The notes: generated by a model not told the origin, from the sequence alone. Positions 1 to 4,929 are shown, counted from the stretch's first letter. The stretch is DNA of 14,949 bases from an uncultured Ruthenibacterium sp. (GCA_910587145.1 CAJUMH010000004.1:98522-113470), one strand, 5' to 3'. A program made the numbers and translations.

Positions 1-123
1 AGGGGCTTCGCTGCCTGCCGGCGCCTCGCCGTCCGCCGCATAAGCGGGAAGGACGAAGGTGCTTGCCAGCATCACCACAGCAAGCAGCATGGACAGCAGC
101 TTTTTTGTGTGTTGCTTCTTCAT
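1..123 (-). CDS. Secreted protein, N-terminal part only
   Basis: The visible 41 codons begin MKKQHTKKLLSMLLAVVMLA and continue with STFVLPAYAADGEAPAG. This is a classic Gram-positive signal peptide: a Lys-rich start, a hydrophobic core at about residues 9-24, and an AYA-A signal peptidase I site near residue 28. The mature protein begins with an Ala/Gly/Glu-rich stretch and leaves the window. The start ATG (121-123) has an AAGGAAGAGG ribosome site just upstream. Upstream on the same strand lie a terminator and two c-di-GMP-I riboswitch-like elements, so expression is probably set by c-di-GMP. That would suit an adhesin, cell-wall protein or secreted enzyme, but nothing of the mature domain is visible, so the function is unknown. 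Confidence 0.85.
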   Translation of the reverse strand, partial: MKKQHTKKLLSMLLAVVMLASTFVLPAYAADGEAPAGSEAP

Positions 124-211
124 AATAAACCTCTTCCTTTCTTTGCACGGGGTACTGTCTGCGCAGCGGCCTTTTGCCCTGACGCCGAAGCGCCGAAACA
201 AAAGCCTGCCC

Positions 212-248
212 AAACAAAAACCTTGGGATCTCGGATGCAAAGAGATCC
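212..248 (-). terminator. Intrinsic terminator, probable riboswitch expression platform
   Basis: On the minus strand GGATCTC (242-248) pairs perfectly with GAGATCC (226-232) across a 9-nt loop. A short CCAAGG stretch and a T-rich tract (TTTTTGTTT, 212-220) follow. It lies between the riboswitch-like elements and the start codon at 123, where a transcription-control platform would be. Just upstream, 261-267 is complementary over 7 nt to 293-299, part of the P3 arm of the nearer aptamer, so an alternative fold competing with the aptamer is possible. Whether ligand turns the gene on or off cannot be read from sequence alone. Confidence 0.6.
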
Positions 249-272
249 GGCGGCCGGGCTGGCATGGCCCTT

Positions 273-350
273 GGCAAACGGAGCGTGGCGCTCCATGCCT
301 TCGGCTTTAGCCCCCATAGCTTTGCGCCGCCGGGTTTCCCCGGCTTTGCC
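273..350 (-). ncRNA. c-di-GMP-I (GEMM) riboswitch-like aptamer, promoter-distal copy
   Basis: On the minus strand the 5' GGCAAA (345-350) pairs perfectly with TTTGCC (273-278), closing a 78-nt element. Inside, GCCGGG and CCCGGC form a perfect stem capped by a GAAA tetraloop. Then come GCGCAAAGC and GGGGGCTAAAGCC with a small hairpin, followed by CATGGAGC. GGCAAA, the GAAA-capped P2, CGCAAAG and CTAA are the hallmark conserved pieces of GEMM aptamers, and CTAA...ATGG resembles the tetraloop receptor. Differences from consensus are GCGCAAAG in place of the usual GACGCAAAG, and about 10 extra nt between P3 and the closing stem. A G sits at the position I align with the ligand-contacting G20 of Vc2, favouring c-di-GMP over cGAMP; this alignment was done by eye. 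Confidence 0.75.
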
Positions 351-359
351 TCGCAGTCC

Positions 360-440
360 GGCGAACATAGCGGGCCCGGCCGTACGGCTGGCCTGCCTTA
401 GTCCCGTAACTTTGCGTCGCCGGATTTCCCCGGGTTTGCC
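360..440 (-). ncRNA. c-di-GMP-I (GEMM) riboswitch-like aptamer, promoter-proximal copy
   Basis: On the minus strand this 81-nt element starts GGCAAAC (434-440) and ends GTTCGCC (360-366). The two pair with one mismatch, as in the Vc2 aptamer. CCGGG-GAAA-TCCGG forms P2 with a GNRA loop and one G-U pair. GACGCAAAG, a hallmark GEMM string, follows, then GGGACTAAGGC with a GGC/GCC hairpin and GTACGG. The core matches the other copy over about 43 positions with few differences, but their variable arms differ, as expected of two functional aptamers rather than a recent duplication. Only 9 nt separate the copies. Tandem aptamers usually sharpen or combine a ligand response. No promoter is evident between this element and the AP2 gene upstream. 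Confidence 0.78.
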
Positions 441-463
441 AAAACGCGCCCTTGCTGCCGCAT

Positions 464-493
464 CCCGCCGCCGCGGACGCAGACGGCGGCGGG
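464..493. other. Strong 10-bp GC hairpin after the AP2-domain gene
   Basis: CCCGCCGCCG (464-473) and CGGCGGCGGG (484-493) form a perfect 10-bp inverted repeat with a 10-nt centre. It lies between the stop of the AP2 gene and the first aptamer. No U-tract follows on either strand, so it is not a convincing intrinsic terminator. It could be an RNA stability element or a pause site. Confidence 0.4.
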
Positions 494-545
494 AGATGTA
501 CCGGGCGGCTCCGCCATTGCCAGCACCTCCTCGTTTTCTTCCGGC

Positions 546-1424
546 TTATTTCGGCCCTGCCGCGGCGCCGGGATGCTCCGCGTAGTACCATTCCAAAAAC
601 GCATCGTGCATTTCCTCGCCGCGCCTGCGGGCCGCCACCGCCTCCTGCTTATCGGGATAAGCGCCAAGACGGTAGCTTTTGCCCTTAAAGCCGATTTGAG
701 CGAGCCACTTTCCGCGCCTGCCGTCCCAATATACCCCGGTGTAGCCGCTGGTATTGTCCGAGAGGGGCCGGCGCTTTACGGCCTCTAAAACCGTTACCGA
801 GGTGCCGTCAACAAGCTTCAGGTTGTCTTTGTAGATCTCGGATTGAAGGCAGCCGCAGCTTTTGGTTTTGCCCGTTTGCAGAAGGGTTTGGCCCACCACG
901 GCCTCGCCGCCGCAATCGCAGCGGCAGCGCCAGCGGTGCATGCCGTTTTGCTTGCCGGCATATTCCGTTACGGTAAGCCGCCCAAAGCGTTTGCCGATAT
1001 AATCCTTTTGCGGCGGATGGGACAAACAGCCGCAGCTTTTTCGGTAACCGGCGCGCAGCTGATGGAGCGGCGCAAGCACCTCGCCGCCGCAGTCGCAGCG
1101 GCAGCGCCAAACGGCGGAGCCGTGCAAAACCTCTCCGGCGGGCTCTATGGCTGTCAGCTTGCCAAACCGCTGCCCGGCAATGTTCTTTTGGCCCGGCTTC
1201 ACCGGCGTAAGGCAGCCGCAATCGCAAACGGTACCGCGCTGCAGGCAGCGGGTATCCAGCAGGATCTCGCCGCCGCAATCGCAGCGGCAGCGCCAGACGA
1301 TATAGCCGTTTTTGCGCTGCGGGGTCGGCGCCGCTACCGTGAGCCTGCCGGCCCGAAACCCCACGCACACACGGGGCTTTGCCGCTTTGCTTTGTCCGTT
1401 CGGGCTCGTTCCAATGCCTTCCAC
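546..1424 (-). CDS. AP2-domain DNA-binding protein with three Cys-rich repeats
   Basis: A protein of about 292 residues, probably a DNA-binding regulator or mobile-element accessory protein. Three consecutive units, at about residues 20-72, 82-134 and 141-193, each follow the plan G-x-R-x-G-[RK]-L-T, then WRCRCDCGGE, then CGCL. The four or more Cys per unit look like small zinc-binding ribbons. A C-terminal AP2 domain (about 225-266) carries SGYTGVYWDGRRGKWLAQIG and LGAYPDKQEA. AP2 domains bind DNA; in bacteria and phages this pairing with Cys-rich repeats is common, often beside HNH nucleases, but no HNH motif is visible here. I chose the GTG at 1422-1424 because AAGGAGG lies 9 nt upstream; a TTG at 1448 precedes that site and would leave it inside the gene. 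The gene lies downstream of a candidate invertible promoter and upstream of two riboswitch-like elements on the same strand. The role is inferred. Confidence 0.8.
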   Translation of the reverse strand: MEGIGTSPNGQSKAAKPRVCVGFRAGRLTVAAPTPQRKNGYIVWRCRCDCGGEILLDTRCLQRGTVCDCGCLTPVKPGQKNIAGQRFGKLTAIEPAGEVLHGSAVWRCRCDCGGEVLAPLHQLRAGYRKSCGCLSHPPQKDYIGKRFGRLTVTEYAGKQNGMHRWRCRCDCGGEAVVGQTLLQTGKTKSCGCLQSEIYKDNLKLVDGTSVTVLEAVKRRPLSDNTSGYTGVYWDGRRGKWLAQIGFKGKSYRLGAYPDKQEAVAARRRGEEMHDAFLEWYYAEHPGAAAGPK

Positions 1425-1433
1425 CGCGTTCGT

Positions 1434-1440
1434 CCTCCTT
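1434..1440 (-). promoter_or_regulatory. Ribosome binding site fixing the AP2 gene start
   Basis: AAGGAGG on the minus strand with a 9-nt spacer to the GTG at 1424. It argues for the GTG start over the further-upstream TTG. Confidence 0.75.
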
Positions 1441-1488
1441 TTGGGCAACAGGCCTTTTGCCGTGCCGATACGCGCAGGCGCAGCATTC

Positions 1489-1513
1489 TGCGGAAAAGCC
1501 TACTTTTCCGCAA
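1489..1513. repeat. Inverted repeat copy 1, palindromic recombinase-site-like
   Basis: This 25-bp sequence is TGCGGAAAAG, then CCTA, then CTTTTCCGCAA. It is the exact reverse complement of 1615-1639, and each copy is a palindrome around a 4-bp centre. A site of about 26 bp made of two inverted half-sites around a short asymmetric core is the layout of Hin/Gin-type crossover sites. The centre (CCTA here, TAGG in the other copy) gives each site a direction. The two sites point at each other, the arrangement that yields inversion. On the minus strand the hairpin is not followed by a U-tract, so leftward transcripts should pass it. Confidence 0.85.
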
Positions 1514-1614
1514 GGCGTTTTTTCGGCGTTTTTTCGCGAAAAATGCTTTCGGAGGGATTGAAACCGGGCGCTTTCTGTGCTATGATTATTTTGCGGCAGG
1601 AGATCCTGTACCAT
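1514..1614. other. Candidate 101-bp invertible segment
   Basis: This segment lies between the two inverted 25-bp sites and directly downstream of a serine recombinase gene. It holds a rightward promoter (1558-1586), two adjacent copies of GGCGTTTTTTC (1514-1535) and a short TTTTTCGCGAAAAA palindrome. No reading frame of note lies within it. As sequenced, the promoter faces a terminator; in the inverted state it would lie on the minus strand about 110 nt upstream of the AP2 start. Inversion is inferred from layout only. Confidence 0.55.
1558..1586 (+). promoter_or_regulatory. Sigma-70-type promoter inside the invertible segment
   Basis: TTGAAA (1558-1563) and TATGAT (1581-1586) are separated by exactly 17 nt, each matching consensus at five of six positions. 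TGC directly before the -10 box adds an extended -10 element. As sequenced it points right, with transcription expected to start near 1593 and meet the hairpin and T9 at 1615-1649 after about 55 nt. No rightward gene follows; the next gene is the recombinase on the opposite strand. Confidence 0.65.
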
Positions 1615-1639
1615 TTGCGGAAAAGTAGGCTTTTCCGCA
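1615..1639. repeat. Inverted repeat copy 2, palindromic recombinase-site-like
   Basis: This is the exact 25-bp reverse complement of 1489-1513; including the next A it is a 26-bp site with 11-bp arms around TAGG. It lies 17 nt beyond the stop codon of the recombinase gene. Placement of a crossover site beside the recombinase gene is usual for DNA invertase systems. Confidence 0.85.
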
Positions 1640-1649
1640 ATTTTTTTTT
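1615..1649 (+). terminator. Intrinsic terminator made from inverted repeat copy 2 plus T9
   Basis: On the plus strand the 11-bp stem (TTGCGGAAAAG with CTTTTCCGCAA, loop TAGG) is followed directly by nine T (1641-1649). The T-tract lies outside the inverted repeat, so it would stay in place if the segment flipped. It would stop the promoter at 1558-1586 in the present orientation and protect the recombinase gene from antisense transcription. Confidence 0.7.
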
Positions 1650-1656
1650 GCAAAGA

Positions 1657-2259
1657 TCACAATCCTTCGTACGCCAACGCTCTGTCGCGGAAGGTGGAAA
1701 GCGGCATGCCGCATTCCTTTGCGGCCGCCGTGCCGGTGATTGCTCCGGCCTTCCACCGCTGATAGGCGCTGCGGTAGTTTTGGGGCAGGGGGCGGGGCGG
1801 CCTGCCGAGCCGGACGCCCCGTGCCTTTGCGGCCGCAATGCCCTCGGCCTGCCGCTGCCGGATGTTGGCGCGCTCGTTTTCGGCCACAAAGCTCAGCACC
1901 TGCAGCACAATGTCGCTGAGAAAGGTTCCCATCAGGTCTTTGCCGCGGCGCGTATCCAGCAGCGGCATATCCAGCACCACAAGATCCACGCCCTTTTCCT
2001 TGGTGAGGTAACGCCACTGCTGCAGGATCTCTTCATAGTTGCGGCCCAGCCTGTCGATGCTTTTAACATACAGCAGATCGTGCTTTTTCAGCCTGCGCAG
2101 CAGCCGCCGGTACTGCGGACGGTTGAAATCCTTGCCGGATTGCTTATCAATGTACGTGTTCTGCGCCGGTACGCCTGCCTCCCGCAGCGCGATTGTTTGC
2201 CGGTCCTCGTTTTGCTCGCGTGTAGATACCCGGATGTATCCGTAAGCGTTTGTTTCCAT
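1657..2259 (-). CDS. Serine recombinase, resolvase/invertase family
   Basis: A 200-residue site-specific recombinase of the small serine (Hin/Gin/TnpR) type, which cuts both strands at paired sites through a 5' phosphoserine link and religates after subunit rotation. Residues 6-16 (YGYIRVSTREQ) hold the catalytic Ser12 and Arg10. KSIDRLGRNYEEI (66-78) holds the active-site arginines Arg70 and Arg73. VLDMPLLDTRRGKDLMG spans about 95-111, and ERANIRQRQAEGIAAAKARG forms the long helix. GRPP (152-155) leads into a C-terminal helix-turn-helix (about 167-192). Length matches Hin-type invertases and no key residue is missing. The ATG at 2259 is preceded by GGGAGG (2273-2278). A pair of inverted, palindromic 25-bp repeats lies 17 nt past its stop codon, suggesting that it acts there. 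Resolvase activity at unseen sites is the alternative. Confidence 0.92.
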   Translation of the reverse strand: METNAYGYIRVSTREQNEDRQTIALREAGVPAQNTYIDKQSGKDFNRPQYRRLLRRLKKHDLLYVKSIDRLGRNYEEILQQWRYLTKEKGVDLVVLDMPLLDTRRGKDLMGTFLSDIVLQVLSFVAENERANIRQRQAEGIAAAKARGVRLGRPPRPLPQNYRSAYQRWKAGAITGTAAAKECGMPLSTFRDRALAYEGL

Positions 2260-2342
2260 AGAAATCGGTTCGCCTCCCTGTGTGATAAAGTGTAATCATT
2301 ATCCTATCAAAAACGGGCGCGCCGTGAACAGGGCGGCGAGGA

Positions 2343-2376
2343 TAAAAAGCCGGGATGCCCGAAGGATCCGCCCGGC
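2343..2376 (-). terminator. Intrinsic terminator upstream of the recombinase gene
   Basis: On the minus strand GCCGGG (2371-2376) pairs with CCCGGC (2349-2354), with additional GGAT/ATCC pairing inside, followed directly by TTTTT. It would stop leftward transcription before the recombinase promoter region, separating it from the operon to the right. Confidence 0.55.
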
Positions 2377-2751
2377 GGGGCCGTGCCGCCCGGCAGCGTT
2401 TTGCGCTGTCCCCGCGGCGCCCTTTGGGATGGCCCGCCGGCAAACCGCGCAAAAAAAGCCGAACCGGGCGCCCCGCAGGGGACGGCAAGGTTCGGCGTAT
2501 CGGCGTATGAGAGCTTTCTTACAAAAACAGGATGCAGAAATCGCCGCCCCCTCCGGCGGCTTTTGGCCGAAAGGGGCAGCGGCAGTACACAGATGAAAAA
2601 CGGCAGATTTTGCAGGAAAGCGTGCCGCTGCGAAAAAACGCAACGGTAACGGACAGGGCGGCGGAATTTTTACCGCCGCCCTGCCCTAATTTTTGGGCAT
2701 TCTTCTTTTTTCTGCCGCGCCGCGCCGCGGCCCAATGGCTTCTCTTATACC
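2377..2751. other. Gene-free stretch with hairpins and a degenerate duplicate
   Basis: I see no credible gene here. A perfect 11-bp hairpin (CAGGGCGGCGG at 2654-2664 with its complement at 2673-2683, loop AATTTTTA) is the strongest element. A weaker GCCGCC/GGCGGC hairpin followed by TTTT lies at 2543-2564. Positions 2587-2624 are a diverged copy of part of the membrane protein gene (see the repeat at 2972-3009). Confidence 0.5.
2587..2624. repeat. Diverged short duplicate of a segment in the membrane protein gene
   Basis: This stretch of about 38 nt matches 2972-3009 with four differences; both contain AAAAACGGCA and ATTTTGCA. In the minus-strand frame it reads ARFPAKSAVFHLC, against ARFLAKFAVFNLC in the gene. 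It may be a duplicated gene remnant or a small dispersed element that also sits inside the gene. Confidence 0.5.
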
Positions 2752-2767
2752 AAAAAGCCCGACGGGC
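2752..2767 (-). terminator. Weak terminator after the membrane protein gene
   Basis: Directly after the stop codon the minus strand reads GCCCGTCGGGC followed by TTTTT. The stem is only four GC pairs with a 3-nt loop, so efficiency is doubtful. The stronger hairpin at 2654-2683 could be the true transcript end. Confidence 0.35.
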
Positions 2768-2769
2768 GC

Positions 2770-3318
2770 TTAGTGCAGCTTCATCAGGCGGGGGCGCAGG
2801 CGGCCGCAGTAAAGGGCCACCAGCCGCGCCACGGCGGCGTCGTAAATGGCAAACGTAAAATTGCCCAGCAAAAGCAGCACGCCGGCAAACCCCAGGCTCA
2901 TGCCGGCAAATTCGCCGGCGACGGCCGGAATGGGGAAAACCAGCACAATAAGCGCATAGGCGCCGGCAATGCACAGATTAAAAACGGCAAATTTTGCAAG
3001 AAAGCGCGCCGCGCGGGAATGCAGCCGTTCAAGATTTGTTTTTAGCAGCGGATAAAAACCGAAGAAGAACAAAAAAATCAGGCTCATTTCCCGGTCGGAT
3101 ACCAGCAGCAGCGAAAGCAGGCCGATGGCGGCATACAGCAGCCAGCCTGTTTTGCGGCCGAACTCAACGGCGACAGGCATAATGAGGATGCCCGCGATGG
3201 CCGGCGCCGCAAAGGTGGCCAGCGGCAAAACGCCGCCCACCAGCATAAACGTGAGGGACAGCGCGCCGAATACGCCCGCCAGCGCGATGCGGCGGCTTTC
3301 GCCGTGACGCGTGCCCAT
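2770..3318 (-). CDS. Polytopic membrane protein, ECF S-component-like
   Basis: A 182-residue integral membrane protein. Hydrophobic segments lie at about residues 11-33, 35-52, 58-73, 78-92, 109-130 and 140-160. The N-terminal pattern, LPLATFAAPAIAGILIMPVA then a LLYAAIGLLSLLLVSDRE loop and FFFGFYPLLK, resembles a family of small clostridial membrane proteins and, loosely, substrate-binding S components of ECF transporters. The substrate is unknown, and a transport role is inference from topology. ATG at 3318 lies 3 nt past the stop of the J-like gene; GGGGAGG sits inside that gene's last codons, so translation is probably coupled. It is the last gene of a leftward three-gene operon. Residues 104-116 are encoded by the segment that recurs at 2587-2624. 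Confidence 0.75.
   Translation of the reverse strand: MGTRHGESRRIALAGVFGALSLTFMLVGGVLPLATFAAPAIAGILIMPVAVEFGRKTGWLLYAAIGLLSLLLVSDREMSLIFLFFFGFYPLLKTNLERLHSRAARFLAKFAVFNLCIAGAYALIVLVFPIPAVAGEFAGMSLGFAGVLLLLGNFTFAIYDAAVARLVALYCGRLRPRLMKLH
2972..3009. repeat. Copy of the short repeat inside the membrane protein gene
   Basis: This is the partner of 2587-2624 (four differences in about 38 nt). Here it codes for residues around ARFLAKFAVFNLC, in frame and without disrupting the gene. Confidence 0.5.
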
Positions 3319-3321
3319 GCG

Positions 3322-3936
3322 TCAGCAGCCTCCCCGGCCGCAGCTGCAGCAAAGATCCATGCACATCATCGCGGTGCACATATCGCAGCAGCTGCACCCG
3401 ATGACCTGCGCGCCGTTCGGGCTGCCGCCGTAGGGGCTGCCCGGCATCGCGCCGCCGGCGCTGCTTTGAAGGTTGCGCAGCGCGGCCTCGTATTCCCGGT
3501 TGCCGGGCGCGAGGCGGCACGCTGTTTGAAAATAGCGCATCGCATCGGCCACCCAGCCCTTGTAATAATAGGCGCTGCCCACCAGAAAATTCCACTCTGC
3601 ATCGTTTGCGCCGCCGTGGATGGCATTCAGTTCTGCCAGCGCCTCGTCCACCGCGCCGCGGCCGATCATCTGGCGAACGGCGCGGTAGCGCCCGTTGGCC
3701 GATGCGCCGGGATCCGGCTCCGGCTCCGAACGCCGCACGGGCTCGCCCGTGCGGATGGCGCCCATTAGCGCGTCAAACGCCTCGTTCAGCTCGGTCATCT
3801 TCGCCTCGGCCTCCTCGCGCAGCGGCCCGGCCTCGTAGCGGTTCGGATCGTATTTCTGCGCAAGGGCGCGATAGGCGGCCTTGATCTCCTCCTCGCCTGA
3901 ACCCTCGGCGAGCCCCAGTACCCGATAAGCGTCCAT
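3322..3936 (-). CDS. J-like domain protein with altered HPD and Cys-rich tail
   Basis: A 204-residue protein. The N-terminus (MDAYRVLGLAEGSGEEEIKA, then AYRALAQKYDPNRY and MTELNEAFDAL, to about residue 60) follows the J-domain helices I-III. The HPD tripeptide needed to stimulate Hsp70 ATPase reads DPN (residues 30-32), so normal DnaK co-chaperone activity is unlikely. After a charged linker (65-82) an Ala-rich helical region (about 83-160) looks like one or two TPR-type repeats, including NFLVGSAYYYKGWVADAMRY. The last 25 residues hold nine cysteines (CSCCDMC, CMDLCCSC, C), suggesting metal binding or membrane attachment. The start ATG has AAGGAAAGGA upstream. It lies 76 nt after the DUF5685 gene and 3 nt before the membrane protein gene. 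Relatives in Clostridia carry a similar Cys-rich end; the function is unknown. Confidence 0.85.
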   Translation of the reverse strand: MDAYRVLGLAEGSGEEEIKAAYRALAQKYDPNRYEAGPLREEAEAKMTELNEAFDALMGAIRTGEPVRRSEPEPDPGASANGRYRAVRQMIGRGAVDEALAELNAIHGGANDAEWNFLVGSAYYYKGWVADAMRYFQTACRLAPGNREYEAALRNLQSSAGGAMPGSPYGGSPNGAQVIGCSCCDMCTAMMCMDLCCSCGRGGC

Positions 3937-4012
3937 GAAACTATCCTTTCCTTTGCTCGGGCGCGGCGGCAAAGTAATGCCGGCCCCTGCCCGAAGATGT
4001 GAGCCGCGGCCG

Positions 4013-4867
4013 TTATACCGTGCCGCGGCGCGGCCCCGCGCGCTTTTCTCCCGCCAGCGCAATGCTCTGCGGCAGGCCGAGGAACACGATGTTGTCCAAA
4101 ATAGAGCGGCACGGCCCCGTGTCCAGCAGGTTGTAGGCCAGCGCCGTTTCGCCCGCGCACATACGGCACAGGCGCTGCGCCTCGGCAACGGCCTCGGCGC
4201 GCGAAAGCCCCTGTAAAGCGAATACGTTGTACGCCCCGCGCCGCGTATCGGCCGCAAAATCTTCGGCGGCGTCCAGATAATAGACGATCTTTCCGATAAA
4301 AAGGCCCATGCGCGCGGCCGCGCGGCTGTTTGGCACGGCCTCGGCAAAGATGGCCTGCGTCATGCGCGCGGTGGGGTCGGCGGCTTCGTCCGCGCTTTGG
4401 CTTTTGCGCTGCTCCAGCGTCTGCTGCGCCGCCGTCTGCTCGCGCATGGCCGCATCCAGCGCGGGCCTGCGCGCCGCGGCCTTGGCGGCCTTTCTGTGCA
4501 GCAAAAGCCGCAGTGCCCCGGCGGCCCGGCGCTTTAAAAACCGCTCGTCCGCACAGTCGTCGCAAAGCTTGTAATAGGCCGTGAGCACCAGCGCGTCCGC
4601 CGCCAGCGCAAGCCCGTCCGAGCGCCCGCACACGGGGCGGCGCTCGATGGGGCTTGCAATGCACCGTTCAGGCGCCGTCGGGGCCGCGGTGTGCGCCGTG
4701 CCGTCCGCCAGCAGCGCGGGCAGCACCAGATCGTAATTCAGCAGCATGCGGGGCAAAAAGCCGTACTCGCGCTGCAGCTCCTTGCAAAGCCCGCAGTAAT
4801 AGGCGCGGTAGGCGTGCCATTCGCGCACGCGCAGCTCTGCCGTGTGCGGCAGGACATATCCAAACAC
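4013..4867 (-). CDS. DUF5685 family protein
   Basis: A 284-residue protein of unknown function that I recognise as the DUF5685 family common in Clostridia. Family marks are the start FGYVLPHTAELRVREWHAY, the CxxC motif YYCGLCKEL (23-31), LLNYDLVLPALLADG, further cysteines at CGRSD (80) and CDDCADE (102-108), YYLDAAEDFAAD with G-x-YN (196-213), and the C-terminal RSILDNIVFLGLP (254-266). The paired cysteines suggest metal binding. I chose the GTG at 4865-4867 because the family begins with M-FGY at this point and AAGGAGG lies 8 nt upstream; the frame stays open further upstream but without family similarity. It is the first gene of the operon with the J-like and membrane proteins, and a promoter lies just upstream. 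Confidence 0.88.
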   Translation of the reverse strand: MFGYVLPHTAELRVREWHAYRAYYCGLCKELQREYGFLPRMLLNYDLVLPALLADGTAHTAAPTAPERCIASPIERRPVCGRSDGLALAADALVLTAYYKLCDDCADERFLKRRAAGALRLLLHRKAAKAAARRPALDAAMREQTAAQQTLEQRKSQSADEAADPTARMTQAIFAEAVPNSRAAARMGLFIGKIVYYLDAAEDFAADTRRGAYNVFALQGLSRAEAVAEAQRLCRMCAGETALAYNLLDTGPCRSILDNIVFLGLPQSIALAGEKRAGPRRGTV

Positions 4868-4875
4868 ACGCACCG

Positions 4876-4882
4876 CCTCCTT
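4876..4882 (-). promoter_or_regulatory. Ribosome binding site for the DUF5685 gene
   Basis: AAGGAGG on the minus strand, 8 nt before the GTG at 4867. It decides the start in a frame that remains open to 5017. Confidence 0.8.
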
Positions 4883-4900
4883 ATTTTCTGCGATGCGTTT

Positions 4901-4929
4901 AGTATACAACAGCCCGCGCCTTTTTACAA
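4901..4929 (-). promoter_or_regulatory. Promoter of the DUF5685/J-like/membrane operon
   Basis: On the minus strand TTGTAA (4924-4929) and TATACT (4901-4906) are separated by 17 nt. The expected start near 4894 leaves a leader of about 27 nt containing the AAGGAGG site, a normal layout. Confidence 0.75.

Noticed and set aside
109..585. Rightward and leftward frames over the riboswitch region
   Set aside because: They are Arg/Pro/Ala-rich low-information translations of structured RNA; none has both a ribosome site and a recognisable domain.
843..1628. Rightward frame opposite the AP2 gene, Ala-rich with repeats
   Set aside because: It is the complement of the Cys-rich repeats, has no recognisable domain, and runs through the inverted-repeat segment.
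1489..1640. The inverted repeats as ends of a miniature transposon
   Set aside because: Each repeat is itself a palindrome, which is unusual for transposon ends, and no target-site duplication is apparent. Inversion sites fit better, though this alternative is not excluded.
808..1653. Leftward frame spanning the AP2 gene and the inverted repeats
   Set aside because: It is Arg-rich, out of frame with the AP2 gene, and has no ribosome site or family similarity.
1312..2295. Rightward frame opposite the recombinase
   Set aside because: It is the antisense of a clearly recognisable recombinase and passes through the hairpin plus T9 terminator.
2282..2310. TTGATA-17-TATCAC as the recombinase promoter
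   Set aside because: It would start transcription almost at the ribosome site (2273-2278), leaving no room for a leader; the real promoter was not identified.
2543..2564. GCCGCC/GGCGGC hairpin with TTTT as a rightward terminator
   Set aside because: No rightward gene precedes it and the stem is short; listed only within the gene-free region.
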